Assembly (NCBI GenBank): GCA_036732005.1
Contig: DAINDF010000011.1
Coordinates: forward strand, 62,001-126,000
Reading direction: 5' to 3'
Source of the DNA: UBA1926 sp036732005
Lineage (GTDB): Bacteria > Planctomycetota > Phycisphaerae > Phycisphaerales > UBA1924
Length of the DNA stretch: 64,000 nt
Shown: positions 58,930 to 64,000 of the stretch, piece by piece
Layout: the number at the start of each line of letters is the position of its first letter
Numbering within the stretch: position 1 is the stretch's first letter
Notes under the pieces: generated by a model
Seen by the model: only the letters and a program-made list of their open reading frames with translations
The model's database searches: none
Told to the model about the DNA's origin: nothing
Position numbers and translations under genes: made by a program

Positions 58930-60324
58930 CTACGGCAAGTCGATCGGCCCTGCCGAGCCGAGCAGGCGTCCGAGCACAATTTCGATCCCCGGCTTGAGCA
59001 GGAGCACGAGCAGGGTGGAGACGGCAAGGAAGGGGCCGAAGGGCATCGCGCGTTTCATGCGCCCGCCGAGCAGGGGGCCCGCAAGGGCGTACGCCAGACC
59101 GACAAATGCCGCGCCGAAGAAGGCGAGCACGGCGTCGATCCACCCGAGACACGCCCCGACGGCGGCCATGAGGTGGACATCGCCGATCCCCATGGCCTCC
59201 TTGCCGAAGACGAGCGTCCCGGCGATGCGCACGGCCCAGACGACGCCACCCCCGATCAGGGCTCCGAAGCAGACCCCGGCGAGGACAGCGAGCCAAAGAG
59301 GCGCGTCGACCGGGGGCACGAGCCCGGGGATGCCGGGGCCGGCGGGCTGCCAAGGTCCCGCGAAATGGGCGACGAGGCGGGGGGAGAGCCACGCGCCGCC
59401 GATCGCGAGCAGCACGATCGGGGCGATGAAGGCGGCCTCGGTGAACATCTCCCGGCGGGCGTGGGGATATTGGATCCAGAGGTGGGCGGGGTCGTCGCCC
59501 GAGGTGTGGTGTGGATCCGCGGCGGCGTCGGCGAGGGCCTTGGTCTCCCAGGCCTCGTAGTCGGCGAACGAGTGCCCGATCAGGCGGAGCTTCTGGAGCA
59601 GGAGGGAGGTCGGGACGCCGAGGACGCCTCCGAGGGCGGCCCCGATCGCCCACCAATTCTGGGTGCTTGGGGTGGGGAGGGTCCATGCCCAGTTTGGGGC
59701 GGAGTACCAGCGGGTGCCGTCGGGGGCGAACCAGAGGCCCGGGCGGAGCTGCTGGAGCGGGCCGTGGAGGAGTTCGAGCGCGAGGGCGTGGGCGGGGTGG
59801 GTGAGAAAGGCGAGCGCGGTGGGGAACCAGGCGATGGCGAGGGGGATGGTGTAGGTGCGGGCGTCGATGATGGTCATCGCGGTGAGGGAGGCGAGGAGGA
59901 TGAGGAGGGCAGCCAGGGCGGGCCAGGTGAGGAGCAAGCCGGATCGGGTCCATTCGGGGGCGACGGCCCCGATGGGGAGGCCGAGTGGTGCGGCGTTGTC
60001 TGGGATGAGGTACCAGAGAGCGAAGCAGGTCGTGAAGAGCACGGCGACGAAGGCCTCGACGATGGGGTACTCGGGGGAGATCGGGGCCTTGCAGAAGCGG
60101 CATTTCCCGCGGAGGAGGATCCAGCCGAGGATGGGGATGTTCTCGCGCCAGGTGAGGCGGGTTTGGCAGTGGGGGCAGCGTGAGGGGGGCGTGACGACGC
60201 CGAGGCCTTTGGGGATGCGGTAGGCCAGGACATTGATGAGCGAGCCGAGGGAGGCGCCGAGGGCGAAGACAAAGGCCGACTGCGCGACGGCGGGGAGGAA
60301 GAGCATGAGGTCGGCGCGGGTCAT
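58930..60324 (-). CDS. pilD: Prepilin peptidase / N-methyltransferase (PilD-like) with large insert
   Basis: A 464-residue inner-membrane aspartic protease, against about 250-290 for usual PilD. It has the N-terminal domain with four Cys (CPHC near 48, CRFC near 73), needed for the methyltransferase domain. The catalytic Asp are in TIIDARTYTIP (about 148) and GKEAMGIGDVHLMAAV (about 381). The two Asp are about 230 residues apart against about 65 in the standard enzyme. The extra part includes APDGTRWYSAPNWAWTLP, a long soluble segment (ADYEAWETKALADAAADPHH) and two extra helices. It processes type IV/II prepilins such as that at 20974. Its ATG overlaps the xseB TGA. Confidence 0.88.
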   Translation of the reverse strand: MTRADLMLFLPAVAQSAFVFALGASLGSLINVLAYRIPKGLGVVTPPSRCPHCQTRLTWRENIPILGWILLRGKCRFCKAPISPEYPIVEAFVAVLFTTCFALWYLIPDNAAPLGLPIGAVAPEWTRSGLLLTWPALAALLILLASLTAMTIIDARTYTIPLAIAWFPTALAFLTHPAHALALELLHGPLQQLRPGLWFAPDGTRWYSAPNWAWTLPTPSTQNWWAIGAALGGVLGVPTSLLLQKLRLIGHSFADYEAWETKALADAAADPHHTSGDDPAHLWIQYPHARREMFTEAAFIAPIVLLAIGGAWLSPRLVAHFAGPWQPAGPGIPGLVPPVDAPLWLAVLAGVCFGALIGGGVVWAVRIAGTLVFGKEAMGIGDVHLMAAVGACLGWIDAVLAFFGAAFVGLAYALAGPLLGGRMKRAMPFGPFLAVSTLLVLLLKPGIEIVLGRLLGSAGPIDLP

Positions 60325-60587
60325 TCGTCGTCGGGCTCGGTCGTGGCGGGGTCGGTGAGGGTCTGGGCGTCGAGACGCTCGATGCGTTGCTCGGCCTGGT
60401 CGAGGACGGCCCGGCAGCGTTTGAGGAGTTGGGCGCCGCGTTCGTAGAAGCGGATCGACTCGTCGAGCCCGGTCTCGCCCGATTCGATGCGCTCGATCAG
60501 GTTCTCGAGCTCCTCGACGGCCTGCTCATAGGAGAGTTCGTCGGGGGGCGTGGGTTGGCTCGGGTCCGGCGCGGGTTTCTTCGCCAT
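60321..60587 (-). CDS. xseB: Exodeoxyribonuclease VII small subunit
   Basis: An 88-residue protein with the typical two-helix fold of XseB: LSYEQAVEELENLIERIESG, ETGLDESIRFYERGAQLLKR, CRAVLDQAEQRIERLD. Together with XseA it degrades single-stranded DNA. It lies 11 bases after xseA, and the prepilin peptidase gene overlaps its stop (ATGA). The first 18 residues are Pro- and Lys-rich and precede the family core. Confidence 0.95.
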   Translation of the reverse strand: MAKKPAPDPSQPTPPDELSYEQAVEELENLIERIESGETGLDESIRFYERGAQLLKRCRAVLDQAEQRIERLDAQTLTDPATTEPDDE

Positions 60588-60598
60588 AGGAGCGCACA

Positions 60599-62080
60599 CT
60601 ACACGGGGGGGCGGAAGAGGTCCAACTGGGGGATGGGTTCGTCGGGTTGCCGGCCGGTGCGGCGGCGTGCGAGGCGGGGGGCCTGGCCCGGTCGGCCGAC
60701 GACCTCGGACAGGGCCGATCCCTCGGCGAAGCGGGTGGTGAGGCGGGCGCCCGGGGCGAGGCCCGCGGCGGAGCGGAGGACGACGCCGTCGGGCCCGGTT
60801 GTGATGGAGTAGCCGCGTTCGAGGACCGAGGCCGGCCCCAGCGCCTCGCAGAGTTCGGCGAGAGAGGCGAGGCGCCGGGCTCGGTCGCGGAGCGCGGCGC
60901 GGGCGGCGCGGCGGAGGCGGAGGCCGAGTTGGGCGACGCGTTCGGCGCGTCGGGCCTGCTCGGCGGCGGGGCGGTGCCGCGCGAGGGCGATCTCGGCGCG
61001 GGCAAGGTCTCGGAGGCGGCGGTGGAGGAAGGCGTGCTGGGCGGCCTTTCGCCTGCGGTCGAGTTCGAGGAGGCGCGCCCGGTGGAGGCCGGCGATCTGG
61101 GCGGGGTCGGCGAGGACGGGGCGTGCGGCGAGGGCGCGGAGGTGGCGTCGCTCGGAGGCGACCCGCGTTGCGATGGCGCGGGCCGCCCTTCGGGCGAGGG
61201 CCTCGGTCTGATGCCGGAGCGCGTCGCGGTCGGGGGTCAGGAGCATGGCCGCCTGCGTGGGGGTCGCGGCGCGGCGGTCGGCGACGAGTTCGGCGATGGT
61301 GGTGTCGCTCTCGTGCCCGATGGCGGCCACGACCGGGACCGGGCACTGCACGATCGCGAGGGCGAGTTCACGACCATTGAAGCACCAGAGGTCCTCGGGT
61401 GAGCCGCCGCCGCGGGTGAGGAGGATCGCGTCGATGCCGAGGGCGTGGGCATTCGAGCCGACCCTGCGGATCGTGCGTGCGAGCGTCGCGGCGGCGCGTT
61501 CGCCCTGGACGGGCGCGTCGACGAGCAGGAGATCGACAGCCGGGCAGCGTCGGCGCGTGGTGTCGAGGACATCCTGGAGGGCCGCGGACGAGGCGCTGGT
61601 GAGCACGGCGATCCGTCGCGGGAACGCGGGGGGGGTTCGCTTGCGGTCGGGGTCGAACCAGCCCAGGGCCCGGAACTCCTCGCAGAGGGCGCGGAACTTC
61701 GCGTCGAGCGAGCCCTGCCCGTCTTCGCGGAGTGAATCGACGACGAAGGTGAGCCGGCCCTGGGGCTTGTAGTACTCGAGCCTCCCCGAGGCGATGCAGA
61801 CGCGGCCGTCACGGGGCTCGGCGGGGGACTTCTTCGCGGCGGAGGCGAAGAGGACGGCGCCGATGACGGCGTGCTCGTCCTTGAGGTTGAAGTACCAGTG
61901 GGTGCGGTGGCGGGTGCCGCTGATCTCGCCGCGGACGCTTATGCGGCCCGGGAAGGCGTCGGCGACGGCGCGCTCGACGAGCGAGGCGAGCGTGGCGACG
62001 GAGATCGCCTCATCGGGGTCCCGCGTGCGGGCCTGGCCGCGCGGTTTCAGGCGGTCGGGATCGAAGGGGAGTCGCCCCAT
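60599..62080 (-). CDS. xseA: Exodeoxyribonuclease VII large subunit
   Basis: A 493-residue nuclease. The OB-fold N-domain (about 28-120) has RISVRGEISGTRHRTHWYFN and YYKPQGRLTFVVDSL. The catalytic region shows FPRRIAVLTSASSAALQDVL, LLTRGGGSPEDLWCFNGREL (about 220), PVVAAIGHESDTTIAELVAD and RAATPTQAAMLLTP. A long coiled-coil Arg-rich C-terminal part follows. XseA/XseB is a processive single-strand exonuclease for mismatch repair and recombination. It starts 7 bases after a TACCCT box without a ribosome-binding site. It heads the minus-strand run xseA-xseB-pilD. Confidence 0.95.
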   Translation of the reverse strand: MGRLPFDPDRLKPRGQARTRDPDEAISVATLASLVERAVADAFPGRISVRGEISGTRHRTHWYFNLKDEHAVIGAVLFASAAKKSPAEPRDGRVCIASGRLEYYKPQGRLTFVVDSLREDGQGSLDAKFRALCEEFRALGWFDPDRKRTPPAFPRRIAVLTSASSAALQDVLDTTRRRCPAVDLLLVDAPVQGERAAATLARTIRRVGSNAHALGIDAILLTRGGGSPEDLWCFNGRELALAIVQCPVPVVAAIGHESDTTIAELVADRRAATPTQAAMLLTPDRDALRHQTEALARRAARAIATRVASERRHLRALAARPVLADPAQIAGLHRARLLELDRRRKAAQHAFLHRRLRDLARAEIALARHRPAAEQARRAERVAQLGLRLRRAARAALRDRARRLASLAELCEALGPASVLERGYSITTGPDGVVLRSAAGLAPGARLTTRFAEGSALSEVVGRPGQAPRLARRRTGRQPDEPIPQLDLFRPPV

Positions 62081-62087
62081 GCGGGGC

Positions 62088-62093
62088 AGGGTA
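62088..62093 (-). promoter_or_regulatory. -10 box TACCCT for leaderless xseA
   Basis: TACCCT on the minus strand, 7 bases (GCCCCGC), then ATG at 62080, with no ribosome-binding site. Confidence 0.4.
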
Positions 62094-62125
62094 TCTCGGG
62101 CCGGTGCGGGGCGGAGGCGGGGCGT

Positions 62126-63046
62126 TCAATCGGTGGGCGAGGCGGCGATGGTCTCCGATCGCGCGCCGCTCACGCGGGCGAGGTCGTCCGAGGTGGGCTG
62201 GCGCGGCGCGAGGGTGACGAGGATCCCTCCGGGGACATCGTCGAACGCGGGGTGGATGGCGAAGACGACGCGGGTGGTGCCGGAGATCGGGTCGAGGCGG
62301 GGCTCGACATGGCGGACGGTCGCCGGGACGACGGCGTCGATGGGCCTGCGGAGCTGAAGGGCGATCTGTTCGCCCGGGAGGAGGTGGGCGGCGGCGCTGA
62401 AGGGCAGGTAGAGATCGACCAGCACGGCCCCGAGCGAGACGAGTTCGGCGATGGGCTCACCCGGGGAGACGATCGCCCCGGGGGAGGCGTGGACGCGGGC
62501 GACGACCGCGTCGAACGGGGCCCGGATGGTGTGCTCCTCGAGCCTGGCGCGGGCGAGCTCGACCTGGAGGGCCGCGAGGCGCTGGGACTCGATGGCGGCC
62601 TGCAGGTCGGCGTCGGCGATCTCGTGGTCGCGGCGGACCTCGGCGAGGCGTTCATCGCTGACGGCGTCGGCGGCGTGGGCGAGTTCGGTTCGGAGGAGGA
62701 GGTCGCAGGCCTGGTCTCGGACGGCACGGGCCCGCTCGATGGCGGCGGTGCGGCGTGCCTCCTCCTCGGCGATGGCGAGCGAGGCGAGGGCGACGCGTTC
62801 GTCGAGCCTGGCGATGATCTGGCCCTTGCGGACGGTGTCGCCTTCCTGGACGAGCACGGAGGTGAGCAGGCTGTCGAAGGGGCTGGAAAGGGTCGCGGCG
62901 TTCTGAGGCCGCGTGGTGCCCGGGATCGGCTCGGTTGAATCGATGTGCACGATCCGCACCGGCTGCGCGTCCCACGCCGCGGGGGATGGTGCGGGCGGGG
63001 CGGCCAGCGTGGCGAGGGCGGTCAGGCTGAAGGAGATGATCGGCAT
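62126..63046 (-). CDS. HlyD-type periplasmic adaptor (lipoyl-domain protein)
   Basis: A 306-residue exported adaptor protein with a signal of about 23 residues (FSLTALATLAAPPAPSPAAW). It shows the split biotinyl-lipoyl halves (SPFDSLLTSVLVQEGDTVRK and APFDAVVARVHASPGAIVSP), a coiled-coil between them (about 85-170), and a beta-barrel C-domain. It is 30 bp after the partial HlyD-type gene on the same strand. It is a soluble companion of a transporter or protease whose gene probably lies to the right, outside the window. Confidence 0.8.
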   Translation of the reverse strand: MPIISFSLTALATLAAPPAPSPAAWDAQPVRIVHIDSTEPIPGTTRPQNAATLSSPFDSLLTSVLVQEGDTVRKGQIIARLDERVALASLAIAEEEARRTAAIERARAVRDQACDLLLRTELAHAADAVSDERLAEVRRDHEIADADLQAAIESQRLAALQVELARARLEEHTIRAPFDAVVARVHASPGAIVSPGEPIAELVSLGAVLVDLYLPFSAAAHLLPGEQIALQLRRPIDAVVPATVRHVEPRLDPISGTTRVVFAIHPAFDDVPGGILVTLAPRQPTSDDLARVSGARSETIAASPTD

Positions 63047-63076
63047 GATTTTTTGCAGAGTCCGTCGATCGGATCG

Positions 63077-64000
63077 TCAGGACCCGGCGCCCTCCTTGAC
63101 ACGGTTCAGGAAACGGATGACCCGTCGCTTCAGGACTTCCGCGGCGGTCCTGGGGTGGCTCGGCAAGCTTGCGCGGACCTCGGCGCCGGCGAGCCGTGCG
63201 TCGGCGGGGTGGAGCGCGACGCGGATCTCGAAGTAGGGCTCGGTCGCCCTGGGCGAGCCCGGGAGCATGGGGACGAGGCCCTGGGGCGCGGCGAGGAGCA
63301 CGCGGTGATCGACGATCGCGCTGGCGACGCGGTCGATGTGGGTGATCGTTCCGGTGATGTCGCGCTCAGGGTTGGCGGCGGACCGGCAGGTGAGCGAGTC
63401 CCCGGCGGCGAGTTCGAGCGAGTCGAATTCGAACCCGCGGACATGGAAGATCGCCTCGGGCCGCCCCGAGGCGTAGAGGAGGATCGGGTCGCCCTGCTCG
63501 ACGGTGGCGCCGGGGCCGGCGGCGCGGTGTTCGAGGATGCGCCCCGGGAGCGAGGCCTTGATGTCGAGGGAATCGAGTTCGGCGGCGGTCTGCTCGACGG
63601 AAGCGTCAAGACGGCGGGCGTCGATCTCCGCCTCCATGCCGTCCACCGGGGAGACCAGCGAGGCAAAGAGGACGCGTGCCTCGTGGGTTTGGTGCTCGGC
63701 CCTGAGTCCGGCGAGGTGGGCGTCGAGGTCCGGGTTGGTGAGGGTCGCGAGCGTCTCGCCCTCATGGACGGTCTGCCCGACGGCGGGGAGCGGGGCGGCG
63801 AGAACGCCTCGGACGGGCGCGCGCACGGCGTCGACCCGCTCGAAGGACACGACGCCCCGGGCGTCGATGGGCCATGGGAGGGGGATCAGGGCCGCGCCGG
63901 CGAGGGCGAGCGCGAGCGATCCGAAGGTGACGGTGACGGCGCGGAGGCGGGCGTGGGCGGTCTCGGCGGAGGTGAGGACATAGCGGGCGAGCGAGGCGAG
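63077..64000 (-). CDS. HlyD-type membrane-anchored adaptor, partial
   Basis: The reading frame stays open from the stop at 63077 to the window edge (308 codons). The region near the edge is a membrane helix (VTFGSLALALAGAALIPLPW) followed by ARGVVSFERVDAVRAPVRG and a lipoyl-type half GQTVHEGETLATLTNPDLDA. In the middle a second half GRILEHRAAGPGATVEQGDP appears. The form, a helix then LPWPIDARGVV, is like the adaptor fused or adjacent to M50-type peptidases in planctomycetes; the rest is outside the window. The gene is upstream of the smaller adaptor by 30 bp, so the two are probably co-transcribed. Confidence 0.72.
   Translation of the reverse strand, partial: LASLARYVLTSAETAHARLRAVTVTFGSLALALAGAALIPLPWPIDARGVVSFERVDAVRAPVRGVLAAPLPAVGQTVHEGETLATLTNPDLDAHLAGLRAEHQTHEARVLFASLVSPVDGMEAEIDARRLDASVEQTAAELDSLDIKASLPGRILEHRAAGPGATVEQGDPILLYASGRPEAIFHVRGFEFDSLELAAGDSLTCRSAANPERDITGTITHIDRVASAIVDHRVLLAAPQGLVPMLPGSPRATEPYFEIRVALHPADARLAGAEVRASLPSHPRTAAEVLKRRVIRFLNRVKEGAGS

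Noticed and set aside
63053..63058. A T-run at 63053-63058 as a terminator
   Set aside because: It has no hairpin before it on the plus strand, and genes on both sides are on the minus strand.
1..64000. CRISPR arrays, rRNA genes, insertion sequences, phage genes
   Set aside because: No regularly spaced repeats, transposase or phage-structural motifs, or rRNA sequence were seen in the window.

Overview
The window is GC-rich chromosomal DNA from a bacterium that looks like a planctomycete, most likely of the Phycisphaerae/Phycisphaerales. Three secreted proteins end in the Cys-Pro-terminated dockerin-like tail common in that group. There is also a DUF58/BatA/vWA/DUF4175 gene cluster, prepilin-like and PEP-CTERM-like proteins, a Lhr-type helicase with PdeM, and a large FliD. 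The taxonomic call is inference from gene content; no rRNA gene is present.

Layout. 0-4.2 kb: 5' end of a gamma-glutamyltransferase gene, tRNA-Leu(UAA), a secreted propeller-like dockerin protein, rpsP with a long C-terminal extension, an intrinsic terminator, and trmD. 4.2-9.5 kb: two copies of a hairpin repeat, a DUF4230 protein, a membrane protein, then fliD-fliS. 9.5-12.9 kb, minus strand: a ptmE-like and a legB-like sugar-nucleotide gene, then holB. 13-19.7 kb: YceI protein, membrane protein, dockerin protein, GNAT/mgtE divergent pair, xylose-isomerase-like protein and tryptophan 2,3-dioxygenase. 19.7-21.8 kb: a visibly less GC-rich patch with a small Cys-rich secreted protein, a membrane-anchored protein and a prepilin-like protein. 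21.8-27 kb: a DUF4097-type solenoid, a LuxR-type regulator, small secreted or unknown proteins and phosphofructokinase. 27-40.5 kb: the DUF58, BatA, vWA, DUF4175, toroid and NPCBM-like series, interrupted by one opposite-strand sugar-binding lipoprotein. 40.7-45.4 kb: an RND pump (adaptor plus permease). 45.7-48.6 kb: methyltransferase plus ABC exporter. 48.6-55.2 kb: UbiD-type decarboxylase, cysteine desulfurase-like enzyme, Lhr-type helicase and PdeM. 55.4-64 kb, minus strand: metalloprotease, tRNA-Val(GAC), OmpA-like lipoprotein, prepilin peptidase, xseB, xseA, and two HlyD-type adaptors, the last cut by the window edge.

How genes work together. FliD and FliS are the flagellar cap and the flagellin chaperone. 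The neighbouring LegB- and PtmE-like enzymes belong to GDP-sugar steps of legionaminic-acid synthesis, so flagellar glycosylation is a reasonable hypothesis. The prepilin peptidase could process the prepilin-like protein near 21 kb. Genes from 29.3 to 40.5 kb mostly overlap by 4 bases and look like one envelope-associated operon.

Regulation. Nine genes lack an obvious Shine-Dalgarno sequence and carry a TANNNT box 5-7 nt before the start codon, as expected for leaderless transcripts. Other genes have clear GGAG-type sites. A hairpin-forming repeat of about 82 bp occurs in at least two long copies, one shorter copy and one fragment, with changes that keep the pairing.
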